Shown here one piece after another: positions 57,107 to 64,000 of a stretch of 64,000 nt of DNA. The translations under genes were made by a program, and so were the position numbers. Below the pieces are notes generated by a model. It was not told where the DNA came from. It did not search any database and saw nothing but the letters and a program-made list of their open reading frames with translations. This DNA comes from Amphibacillus marinus (GTDB lineage Bacteria > Bacillota > Bacilli > Bacillales > Amphibacillaceae): NCBI RefSeq assembly GCF_900110345.1, contig NZ_FODJ01000001.1, forward strand, positions 372,001 to 436,000, read 5' to 3'. Numbering within the stretch: position 1 is the first letter of the stretch; every line of letters begins with the position of its first letter.

Positions 57107-58732
57107 CTAATCTTCCGATATCCATGAACGTAAGAGTTTTGCGAATTCATCTGGCTTGTCCTTGGCCATCTTTTCTAATTGCTTACGTCTTATCGTACCT
57201 TCAGTATCTTCTGCCTCTTCAATTCCTGAGATGTCATCAAAATCTGTTTCTGCTACACTAGCTGAATCCGTTGCGGAAACTTCTTCGTAAGCTTCAAATT
57301 CACTTTGATCACTTCCTCGACGCTTACGCATTAAAAGGATAATCAGAATGATAATAAGCAAGAGGGCGATACCTAAAGCAATATACATCCAGACAGCAAT
57401 CGTAAATACAGCTGGATTTGCAACAGGATCATTATTAAACTCTTGAAAAACAATTGATGTATTTTGAGCGAAATCAACTTCGCCATATGATCCATCAATC
57501 GAAGTTGAGATAATTGATTCAAGTATTGAAGCAATACTCTGTTCTACATTTGCTTGCTCGGCAGCAGTTAAGTATTCAGGCTGTCCTTGAGCGTTTAATA
57601 CACCAGTGCGATTATCGATTGCTACTTGTATGCCTAAGTCTCTAATTTTATAAGGACTTTCACTAATCTCTCTCTGAATTCGGTTAAATTCGTAATTGAC
57701 AGACTCTTGAATCAATTCGTAATTACCTTGACCAGTTTCTCCAGCTGGATAATTGGTAATATCCTCTTCACCAGCACCAGCAATGTCAGCCAGCGCTTGG
57801 TCTCCAGAATAGGTTTCATGAATAGTCTCTACACTAATCGGTAGCCCTTCAATTTCCTCTTCATCAACCGGTTCGACTAGCTGCTCCACACGATTTTCTT
57901 GAGTGAAATCAATATCAGTAGTAACTGTAGCTATTACCTTATCATTTCCAATCATCGTACCTAGTAATTGTTGAACACGTCTTTGAATATCCCGCTCAAT
58001 ATCTTTTTTAATCGCCTGTTGATTTGCATAAACATTTGCACTTGAAAAAATATCTTCATCATTTAGATCATAATAGCTAAAGTTTTGGTCCATTATGACG
58101 ATATTACTGGTAGGAAGATTAGGTACTGATTTAGATATCAGATGATAAAGAGCATTTACCTGATCTTGTTCAAACGTGTATCCAGGAACTAAGGTAAGTC
58201 GAATAGATGCTGTTGCCTCTTGTTGGGCATCACTTACGAAGATTTGCTGGTCTGGTAAATTAATCATGACGTTTGCCTGATCTATTCCTGCAAAGCCAGT
58301 TAATAAGTTCCCAAGCTCTGTCTGCATAGCATCTAGCTTAATCATGTCAAATTCATTGTCCGTTATTCCCCACGAGGTATTCTCACTAAAAAAGGAGTAA
58401 TCAATACTTCCACTGTTGGGTATTCCCTGTGCGGCTAAATCAACGAGTAACGCATCAGCCTGTTCACTAGGTACGCGAATAGATGTACCACTGTCTGTCA
58501 CTTCATTCTTAACGCCTCTCTCGTCGAGCTCCGCTTTAATTTGACCAGCTTCCTGCATCGTTAAATCACTATATAAGGGCACCATTGTTGATCGGTTTGC
58601 TAGCAACGATCCACCTATTACGACGATTAGAAAAAGTATGAATGAAGTAATGAACAGTCCTTTTTGCTTTGTCGTTCTTGCATTCCAAAATTCAATTATT
58701 TTGCCTCGATATTGTTCTAATCTCTCTTTCAT
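57107..58732 (-). CDS. fliF: Flagellar MS-ring protein FliF
   Basis: A 541-residue ring protein. Two membrane helices lie at about 25-45 and 447-470, with ring-building motifs between them (SGTSIRVPSEQADALLVDLAAQGIP and PDQQIFVSDAQQEATASIRL). The acidic C-terminal tail ends with KDKPDEFAKLLRSWISED, which binds FliG. Complete. Confidence 0.97.
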   Translation of the reverse strand: MKERLEQYRGKIIEFWNARTTKQKGLFITSFILFLIVVIGGSLLANRSTMVPLYSDLTMQEAGQIKAELDERGVKNEVTDSGTSIRVPSEQADALLVDLAAQGIPNSGSIDYSFFSENTSWGITDNEFDMIKLDAMQTELGNLLTGFAGIDQANVMINLPDQQIFVSDAQQEATASIRLTLVPGYTFEQDQVNALYHLISKSVPNLPTSNIVIMDQNFSYYDLNDEDIFSSANVYANQQAIKKDIERDIQRRVQQLLGTMIGNDKVIATVTTDIDFTQENRVEQLVEPVDEEEIEGLPISVETIHETYSGDQALADIAGAGEEDITNYPAGETGQGNYELIQESVNYEFNRIQREISESPYKIRDLGIQVAIDNRTGVLNAQGQPEYLTAAEQANVEQSIASILESIISTSIDGSYGEVDFAQNTSIVFQEFNNDPVANPAVFTIAVWMYIALGIALLLIIILIILLMRKRRGSDQSEFEAYEEVSATDSASVAETDFDDISGIEEAEDTEGTIRRKQLEKMAKDKPDEFAKLLRSWISED

Positions 58733-58776
58733 TCTGTGCCTCCATACCTAACAACTTTTGCTTGAGGTCCTGTAAC

Positions 58777-59073
58777 TTAAAGTTGCATCCGCATTATTTC
58801 GTTATATGAGTCAATGACTTTGCTCTGTATCTCCACTGCTAAATTCATTGAAATAGCAGATTTTTGAGCGGTAATCATCACATCATGCAAATCATCGATT
58901 TCACCATTGACAAGCTTTTCAGTTTTTATTTCTGTTTCAACCTGTTCTTGATTTAATTTATGTATGGCATCCTTCAACTCACTGGCAAATTGAGCTTGCG
59001 GACGTTGATTTTGGCCAGCCTGGCTATTAATTGTTGTTAATGGCTGAATATTCTGTAAAAATCCAACATTCAT
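58777..59073 (-). CDS. fliE: Flagellar hook-basal body protein FliE
   Basis: A 98-residue adaptor between MS ring and rod. The C-terminal half carries DLHDVMITAQKSAISMNLAVEIQSKVIDSYNEIMRMQL, the family signature. ATG follows AAAGGAGG. The gap to fliF is 44 nt. Confidence 0.95.
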   Translation of the reverse strand: MNVGFLQNIQPLTTINSQAGQNQRPQAQFASELKDAIHKLNQEQVETEIKTEKLVNGEIDDLHDVMITAQKSAISMNLAVEIQSKVIDSYNEIMRMQL

Positions 59074-59087
59074 TTTTTTACCTCCTT

Positions 59088-59546
59088 TTATCTACCAATT
59101 TCTAATGCTTTCATGAGCATGCCTTTTGTTGCATTTAGTGCTGTAACATTTGCTTCGTAAGAACGCGTCGCACTTATTAGGTCTACCATCTCTTGGAGTG
59201 GATCGACATTTGGCATTTGTACATAGCCATCTTCGCCTGCATCTGGGTGAGTTGGATTATATACCATCATAAAGGGTTCATCATCTTCCCTTATTGCTGT
59301 GATGTTAACCCCTGTTAAATTTTGATTACTTGTACCTTGACGAAATCGTCTTAATTGCTGAGTAAAACTAGCGCCCTGTTCCTGCATTCTAACTGTTTTA
59401 CGCCGATAAGGCTCAAATTCTCCTTGCTCGTTAAGTCTGGCTCGTGTCGTTTCAGCATTTGCTATATTGGACGACACTGTATCCATTCTTAGGCGTTGTG
59501 CGGTTAAAGCTGAGCTACTAATATTCATTCCATTAAAGATGTTCAA
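59088..59546 (-). CDS. flgC: Flagellar proximal rod protein FlgC
   Basis: A 152-residue rod protein. MNISSSALTAQRLRMDTVSSNIANAETTR at the N-terminus and the ATRSYEANVTALNATKGMLMKALEIGR end are diagnostic. It starts 2 nt after flgB. Confidence 0.97.
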   Translation of the reverse strand: MNIFNGMNISSSALTAQRLRMDTVSSNIANAETTRARLNEQGEFEPYRRKTVRMQEQGASFTQQLRRFRQGTSNQNLTGVNITAIREDDEPFMMVYNPTHPDAGEDGYVQMPNVDPLQEMVDLISATRSYEANVTALNATKGMLMKALEIGR

Positions 59547-59548
59547 CT

Positions 59549-59941
59549 TTACCTTCCTCCCCTAATAACTGTTTGTAATGTATTAAAATGACCATTTAAA
59601 CGGTCCACTAAGCTTTGATAATAAATCTGATTATTGGCTAACTCTGACATTTGTTTATCAATATCAACATTGTTGCCATTATGGTTGTATTGTGTGTTTG
59701 AATGAGTTGATATTCGAAAACCATTTGTTGTCCGGCCAAAGTCAAGGTGACGAGGATCCGTACGCTTCGCTTTGAACCCATTTTTACTTTCCATCTCTAG
59801 CAAACTTTTAAAAGCTACTTGCTTAGCTTTATAGTTTGCTGTATCGACATTGGCAACATTATTCGATATCGTTTCATTTTTTAGCACAGAATAGTTCAAG
59901 CCGTGTTGAATATTATCAACAGAGCGACCAAAAATAGACAT
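59549..59941 (-). CDS. flgB: Flagellar proximal rod protein FlgB
   Basis: A 130-residue rod protein and the first gene of the fla/che operon. LNYSVLKNETISNNVANVDTANYKAK and the NGNNVDIDKQMSELANNQIYYQSLV segment are family motifs. GGGGAGG precedes the ATG. It has a promoter about 50-75 nt upstream. Confidence 0.97.
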   Translation of the reverse strand: MSIFGRSVDNIQHGLNYSVLKNETISNNVANVDTANYKAKQVAFKSLLEMESKNGFKAKRTDPRHLDFGRTTNGFRISTHSNTQYNHNGNNVDIDKQMSELANNQIYYQSLVDRLNGHFNTLQTVIRGGR

Positions 59942-59988
59942 TTTACGACCTCCCCGCCCATAGTTCTACATTTCGTAATCATACTGTC

Positions 59989-60017
59989 ATTGTATTGTAA
60001 AAAAGAATAGCTGTCTA
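59989..60017 (-). promoter_or_regulatory. Sigma-A type promoter of the fla/che operon
   Basis: On the minus strand TAGACA (60017-60012), a 17-nt spacer and TACAAT (59994-59989), with transcription expected near 59982, 40 nt before the flgB ATG. This corresponds to the PA promoter of B. subtilis. I see no SigD-type promoter (TAAA, then GCCGATAT) in the region. Confidence 0.7.
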
Positions 60018-60168
60018 TGATAATTCTCTATATTCTGACTAAAGTTATTAAAGAAAAAGCGGAATAATAATACTATAGAACTAAATCCTAAGAATCAACA
60101 GAAATAAAAGGATAGCTTGATTTACTCATTTCTTTTTTCAATAAAACTGGATCTTTTTTAGAATATAA

Positions 60169-60474
60169 GGTTTTTTTGCTAAAATACCTAATTTAACCCA
60201 CTTTTCAATAACAATTCTTTTGTCCCAACTAGATCCCAGTAAATCCCTCGAAAAACTAAAATATAGTCATATTGAACCTTTTTTTAATGAATCATCTCAG
60301 TTTACCAATTTAAGTAAAACGTTATACCTACTACTTGAGCATGGAGCTGAAAAAACCGTGATAATATACTTAGATAGACAGTATGATGATGACGCTTTCG
60401 TTTCAGTTAATCATTCTTTATTTAAAAAAAGTTCTTCATCAAATAGAGTTGGTAAGATAATTTCCCAAGATTAG
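60169..60474 (+). pseudogene. Plus-strand relict reading frame
   Basis: An open frame without any ATG runs from 60169 (after TAA at 60166) to a stop at 60474, giving about 100 codons. The only plausible starts are TTG codons without a Shine-Dalgarno. The text reads like the end of a larger protein (ITILLSQLDPSKSLEKLK, then LSKTLYLLLEHG). The pattern faintly recalls the C-terminal region of CdaR/PucR-type regulators, but the helix-turn-helix is not recognisable. It is the only plus-strand frame in the window not antisense to a gene. It is probably a decayed fragment; function unlikely. Confidence 0.35.
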
Positions 60475-60482
60475 GCGGAAGC

Positions 60483-60617
60483 AAAAAAAAAGCCGACTCC
60501 TGCGGGAATAGCACCTGTCCGAAGACACCTAGACGAAGGACGCGGCATCGTTTCGCAATGTCTAACTGACTCACATCCTTTCAGCCCGAGGCTGAGCCCG
60601 GAAAGCGGCTCTTTTTT
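60483..60617. repeat. GC-rich palindromic intergenic repeat
   Basis: A 135-bp block, clearly richer in GC than its surroundings, starts with nine A then GCCG (60483-60495) and ends with CGGCTC then six T (60606-60617). The interior has ACTCCTGCGGGAA, GTCCGAAGAC and GGAAAGCG words. These resemble a repeat I recall as scattered between genes in many Bacillaceae genomes. The poly-A/poly-T ends with paired GCCG/CGGC make it look like a bidirectional terminator. Whether more copies exist cannot be seen from this window. Confidence 0.6.
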
Positions 60618-60667
60618 GCTGGCGCCATACAAACATTTGCTTAACCAACGCTATTTAAATACAACCT

Positions 60668-60719
60668 AAAAAAAGCTGTAAATGAGATCCACAATATGAC
60701 TGTGGATCCTTTACAGCTT
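60668..60719 (-). terminator. Rho-independent terminator after codY
   Basis: A long two-part stem (outer arms 60673-60682 and 60710-60719; inner arms 60686-60693 and 60701-60708) is followed on the minus strand by TTTTTTT. It lies 15 nt past the codY stop. Confidence 0.92.
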
Positions 60720-60734
60720 CTCCTTTTACTGTTG

Positions 60735-61514
60735 CTATTCAGTTTTAAGCTTCTTTAATTCAAACAAGAATTTATCATTTAAAACTTTAATGTATGTCCC
60801 TTTCATTCCTAGTGAACGTGACTCAATTACACCTGCACTTTCAAGCTTTCTTAGTGCATTGACGATAACGGACCTCGTAATACCGACACGATCTGCAATT
60901 TTACTTGCGACCAAAAGCCCTTCCTTACCATCTAGCTCTGCAAAAATATGGTCAATTGCTTCCAGCTCGCTATATGATAGCGAACTAATCGCCATTTGAA
61001 CAACAGCTCTTGATCTAGCTTCTTTCTCAATTTCCTCTGACTTTTCATGCAATATCTCCATACCTACTACAGTTGCACCATACTCAGCTAATAACAAATC
61101 ATCGTTATTAAAATCAGCATTTAATCGACTCAAAATTAGCGTGCCTAGGCGCTCTCCGCCACCAATTATCGGGACAATTGTTGTTAATCCTTTCTCAAAC
61201 AAATCTTTATTTTCAACTGGGAATGCTGTATATGGGCTATCAATCTCAATATTTGCTGTCGTTTCATTCACGCGGAATAGGCTCTCTGTATAGACTTCTG
61301 GAAATTGTCTTTCCTCAAGCATAGCCTTCATTCTAGGATTCTCAATTTGTTGATTAATTGAAAAACCTAATAATTTCCCTCTCCGACTTACAACAAAAAT
61401 GTTGGCAGCTATAATTTCCTGTAGCGTGACTGCCATTTGATTAAAGTTTACTGATTTACCAGTGGTACCTTGTAAAATTGAATTAATTCTCCGTGCGCGC
61501 TCCAATAATTCCAT
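60735..61514 (-). CDS. codY: GTP- and branched-chain amino acid-sensing repressor CodY
   Basis: A 259-residue global regulator that represses nutrient-limitation genes when Ile/Val/Leu and GTP are high. The N-terminal GAF domain (about 1-155) binds the amino acids; the C-terminal winged helix contains [44 protein letters not shown] in two parts. ATG at 61514 (MELLERAR) has GGAGG seven bases upstream. It closes the xerC-hslV-hslU-codY operon and precedes fla/che, which it represses in B. subtilis. Confidence 0.98.
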   Translation of the reverse strand: MELLERARRINSILQGTTGKSVNFNQMAVTLQEIIAANIFVVSRRGKLLGFSINQQIENPRMKAMLEERQFPEVYTESLFRVNETTANIEIDSPYTAFPVENKDLFEKGLTTIVPIIGGGERLGTLILSRLNADFNNDDLLLAEYGATVVGMEILHEKSEEIEKEARSRAVVQMAISSLSYSELEAIDHIFAELDGKEGLLVASKIADRVGITRSVIVNALRKLESAGVIESRSLGMKGTYIKVLNDKFLFELKKLKTE

Positions 61515-61542
61515 GTATATTCCTCCATTTAATGTGCGTTTC

Positions 61543-62946
61543 TTATAAGATATATTGCCGTAGATCCTTGTCCTCAGCAATATTTGTTAGTTTCTCGTCG
61601 ACATATTGGGCGGTAATTTCTATTGTTGGCATTGTAATGCTATCCGCCTCAAATGATAAATCCTCTAATAATTTTTCCAAGATCGTGTGCAAACGACGTG
61701 CACCAATATTGTCCGTTTCCTGGTTAACATGATAGGCAACTTCAGCCATCCGTGTAATCGCTTCTTCCGTGAAGTTAACGGTCACTTCTTCAGTTGCTAG
61801 CAAGGCTTGATATTGTTTAAGTAGAGCGTTGGTAGGCTCTGTTAAAATCCTTCTGAAATCGTCAACGGAAAGCTTCTCTAATTCTACTCTAATTGGAAAT
61901 CGTCCTTGTAGCTCTGGAATTAAATCAGATGGCTTCGACATATGAAAAGCACCTGCTGCAATAAATAGAATGTGATCAGTTTTAACAGCGCCATATTTGG
62001 TAATAATAGTCGATCCTTCAATAATTGGTAAGATGTCACGTTGAACACCTTCACGTGATACATTTGCTTGGTGATCACTCTTTCCAGCAACCTTATCAAT
62101 TTCATCAATAAATACAATGCCCATTTGCTCTACTTTCTCAAGAGCTAGTTGGGTAACCTCATCCAGGTCAATCAGCTTTTCAGCTTCTTGATTAGTCAAC
62201 ACCTTGCGCGCGTCACTTACCGTTAATTTGCGTTTTTTTGTCTTTTTCGGCATAAATTGACCAAACATATCTTGCATATTAACACCCATTTGTTCCATCC
62301 CTGAACCTTGCATTAAGTCAAACATATTCGTTTGCTGTTCTTCAACATCAATTGAAACTAGTGTGTCCTCAACCTCACCTAATGCAAGCTTATGAGCAAC
62401 TTGCTTGCGCTTCAGCTTCCGATCATCAGTGGACTGGTCGTCATTGTGCTCTTGCTGATTGTCCGTTTGCGATTGCGGAAAGAAAACATCAAAAGGATTT
62501 TTTATTGAATTTGACTGTTTTTTGGCCATTGGAACAAGTAAATTTACTAATGCCTCATTTGCTAGTTCAATTGCTCTATCCTGTACTTTTTCCATCTTTT
62601 CAAGCCGAACCATTCTAATTGCCATTTCAGTAAGGTCACGAATCATTGATTCAACATCGCGTCCAACATAACCAACCTCAGTGAACTTAGTTGCTTCCAC
62701 CTTGATAAAGGGCGCACCAACAAGCTTTGCTAATCGCCGTGCAATTTCTGTTTTGCCGACACCAGTTGGCCCAATCATTAATATATTTTTAGGCACAATC
62801 TCATCGCGCATCCGATTATCCAGCTTCATACGACGATAGCGATTTCTAAGCGCAATTGCAACTGACTTTTTGGCTTGCTTCTGACCAATTATAAACTGAT
62901 CCAGCTCTGTAACAATTTGTTTTGGTGAAAGATTCTCTCTCAACAA
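61543..62946 (-). CDS. hslU: HslU (ClpY) unfoldase ATPase subunit
   Basis: A 467-residue AAA+ unfoldase of the two-component HslUV protease. Walker A GPTGVGKT is at 59-66, Walker B is IVFIDEID, and the pore loop GYVGRD lies near 91-96. The I domain (about 110-250) is Gln/Asp/Lys rich. The C-terminus ends in DKDLRQYIL, which docks into HslV. It follows hslV by 15 nt. Confidence 0.97.
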   Translation of the reverse strand: MLRENLSPKQIVTELDQFIIGQKQAKKSVAIALRNRYRRMKLDNRMRDEIVPKNILMIGPTGVGKTEIARRLAKLVGAPFIKVEATKFTEVGYVGRDVESMIRDLTEMAIRMVRLEKMEKVQDRAIELANEALVNLLVPMAKKQSNSIKNPFDVFFPQSQTDNQQEHNDDQSTDDRKLKRKQVAHKLALGEVEDTLVSIDVEEQQTNMFDLMQGSGMEQMGVNMQDMFGQFMPKKTKKRKLTVSDARKVLTNQEAEKLIDLDEVTQLALEKVEQMGIVFIDEIDKVAGKSDHQANVSREGVQRDILPIIEGSTIITKYGAVKTDHILFIAAGAFHMSKPSDLIPELQGRFPIRVELEKLSVDDFRRILTEPTNALLKQYQALLATEEVTVNFTEEAITRMAEVAYHVNQETDNIGARRLHTILEKLLEDLSFEADSITMPTIEITAQYVDEKLTNIAEDKDLRQYIL

Positions 62947-62961
62947 AACTCCCCCCTTAAC

Positions 62962-63507
62962 TTAATCAAGCTCTTCTAACACAATTTGATCATTGGTAAA
63001 TACACAAATCTCCCCAGCAATTTCTAATGCAGCTTTAGCAATTTCTTTAGCAGATTTCTCTGGACTGTATCGCTTTAATGCACGACCAGCTGATAAGGCG
63101 TATTGTCCTCCTGATCCAATTGCTAAGATGCCATCGTCTGGTTCAATTACTTCCCCTGTCCCAGACACAAGCAATAAACCCTCTTTGTTCATAACAATAA
63201 GCATAGCCTCTAACTGACGAAGCATTTTATCACTTCGCCATTCCTTCGCAAGCTCAACGGCTGATCGTTCTAGGTTACCATTAAAAGCTTCAAGTTTTGC
63301 TTCAAATTTCTCGAACAGAGTGAACGCGTCAGCAACTGACCCAGCAAATCCAGCTAAGACTTGCCCTTTAAATAGTCTTCGAACCTTTTTTGCCTTGTGC
63401 TTCATCACAACTGCATTTCCAAGCGTGACTTGACCATCGCCGCTCATTGCGCATTTACCGTCATGATGTATAGCAAAAATTGTCGTTGCGTGAAATTGAG
63501 CAACCAA
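62962..63507 (-). CDS. hslV: HslV (ClpQ) peptidase subunit
   Basis: A 181-residue proteasome-like peptidase. Start is TTG at 63507 with AGGTGG upstream, giving [16 protein letters not shown] after the initiator. The SGDGQVTLG and [28 protein letters not shown] motifs are intact. B. subtilis CodW was reported to use a serine exposed by Met removal; here the second residue is Val, so the nucleophile is more likely Thr8 after removal of a 7-residue propeptide. Confidence 0.95.
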   Translation of the reverse strand: MVAQFHATTIFAIHHDGKCAMSGDGQVTLGNAVVMKHKAKKVRRLFKGQVLAGFAGSVADAFTLFEKFEAKLEAFNGNLERSAVELAKEWRSDKMLRQLEAMLIVMNKEGLLLVSGTGEVIEPDDGILAIGSGGQYALSAGRALKRYSPEKSAKEIAKAALEIAGEICVFTNDQIVLEELD

Positions 63508-63516
63508 AAAACCACC

Positions 63517-64000
63517 TCATTCTTCTTGTTTCTTAGCTCGCGGATGATTTTTCATATAAACATCCTTTAGTCGATCCTTGGTTACATGTGTGTAAATTTG
63601 CGTAGTTGATAAATGTTCATGCCCAAGCAGTTCTTGAACACTCCTTAAGTCTGCCCCCTCATTTAACATGTGGGTTGCAAACGTATGCCTTAATGCATGT
63701 GGATGTAAGTGAATGGTTAGAGCCGCATCTTTTACAAGCTTATTTAAAAGATAACGAATTCCCCGTGCTGTTAATGGTGCACCCTTTGCATTTAAGAAGA
63801 GCAAGTTGGTATCAGCTTTACCCTTTTCCAGCAATACCTTCCTACCTCCTGTTAAGTACCGTCGAAGCGCTTTATCAGCGAATGAGCCAAAAGGAATATA
63901 CCGTTCCTTTCGTCCTTTCCCTAAAACAATAATTGTTTGTAATGATAAATCAACAGCTTCTACAGTTAAAGTTTGACATTCACTAACGCGTATTCCAGTT
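63517..64000 (-). CDS. xerC: Tyrosine recombinase XerC, 5' part beyond window
   Basis: The frame enters at the window edge and ends at 63517, covering the catalytic domain. Visible catalytic residues are the first Arg in TGIRVSEC, Lys in VLGKGRKER, His-x-x-Arg in HPHALRHTFATHML, His in LLGHEHLSTTQ and the Tyr nucleophile in QIYTHV. XerC with XerD resolves chromosome dimers at dif; it heads the hslV-hslU-codY operon as in B. subtilis. The N-terminal SAM-like domain lies outside. Confidence 0.95.
   Translation of the reverse strand, partial: TGIRVSECQTLTVEAVDLSLQTIIVLGKGRKERYIPFGSFADKALRRYLTGGRKVLLEKGKADTNLLFLNAKGAPLTARGIRYLLNKLVKDAALTIHLHPHALRHTFATHMLNEGADLRSVQELLGHEHLSTTQIYTHVTKDRLKDVYMKNHPRAKKQEE

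Noticed and set aside
60030-60044. Possible CodY box upstream of the fla/che promoter
   Set aside because: Only about 9 of 15 positions match AATTTTCWGAAAATT, which is too weak in AT-rich DNA, although CodY control of this operon is known in B. subtilis.
62352-62671. Plus-strand frames opposite hslU
   Set aside because: Both are antisense shadows in the I-domain region; hslU is continuous.
63517-63834. xerC starting at the TTG of 63834
   Set aside because: The same frame continues upstream to the window edge with catalytic Arg and Lys motifs, so the TTG is an internal codon.
1-64000. tRNA, rRNA genes, CRISPR arrays and prophage
   Set aside because: I saw no clover-leaf gene, rRNA segment, regular spacer-repeat array or phage structural gene on either strand.

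Overview
The window is a low-GC Gram-positive (Bacillota) chromosome segment with gene order close to the Bacillus subtilis xerC-hslVU-codY-fla/che-rpsB-tsf-pyrH-frr-uppS-cdsA-dxr-rseP-proS-polC-rimP-nusA-infB-rbfA-truB-ribF-rpsO-pnp stretch. Almost every gene lies on the minus strand, so the natural reading direction is from 64000 down to 1. The PolC-type polymerase, CodY, CheC/CheD/FliY chemotaxis and FlbD/MotE/SwrB-type flagellar genes point to Bacillaceae. A halophilic or alkaliphilic branch such as the Amphibacillus/Halolactibacillus group would fit, but this is inference from gene order and style, not from a search.

Region by region in transcription order. (1) 64000-60735: the 3' part of xerC, then hslV, hslU and codY, closed by a strong terminator. 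(2) 60734-59942: about 0.8 kb of non-coding DNA holding a GC-rich palindromic repeat, a plus-strand relict reading frame, and the sigma-A type promoter of the flagellar operon. (3) 59941-31323: one uninterrupted fla/che operon of 35 genes. It encodes rod and MS-ring, switch, export ATPase, hook, type III export gate, FlhF/FlhG, chemotaxis (CheY, B, A, W, C, D) and SigD, and ends with a FapA-like protein, a short conserved protein and a SwrB-like protein. (4) 31322-28003: rpsB, tsf, pyrH and frr, each group separated by clear promoters and terminators. (5) 27539-17398: uppS, cdsA, dxr, rseP, proS and polC (lipid carrier, phospholipid and isoprenoid synthesis, intramembrane protease, prolyl-tRNA synthetase, replicative polymerase). 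(6) 17005-7284: the nusA-infB type operon (rimP, nusA, ylxR, ylxQ, infB, ylxP, rbfA, truB, ribF), then rpsO and pnp. (7) Below 7284 the order departs from B. subtilis: no dipicolinate, aspartate-pathway or other spore-linked genes follow pnp. Instead there is a decayed insertion-sequence end that doubles as the pnp terminator, a MacB-like ABC transporter operon whose third gene encodes a membrane-anchored four-PASTA-domain protein, and a second cluster made of a small secreted protein, two ABC-2 type membrane proteins, an ABC ATPase and a membrane-anchored protein cut by the window edge.

The most novel material is in the last 7 kb (positions 1-7250). The PASTA/ABC operon replaces the usual membrane-fusion protein with a cell-wall-binding type protein. 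The secreted-protein/ABC cluster looks like a peptide or protein export-and-immunity unit of unrecognised family. Within the conserved part, several RNA-level structures stand out: a perfect hairpin lying between the Shine-Dalgarno and the start codon of flbD, a 15-bp hairpin in the rpsO-pnp gap, and a terminator-like hairpin inside the rpsB leader. HslV also lacks the N-terminal serine described for B. subtilis CodW.
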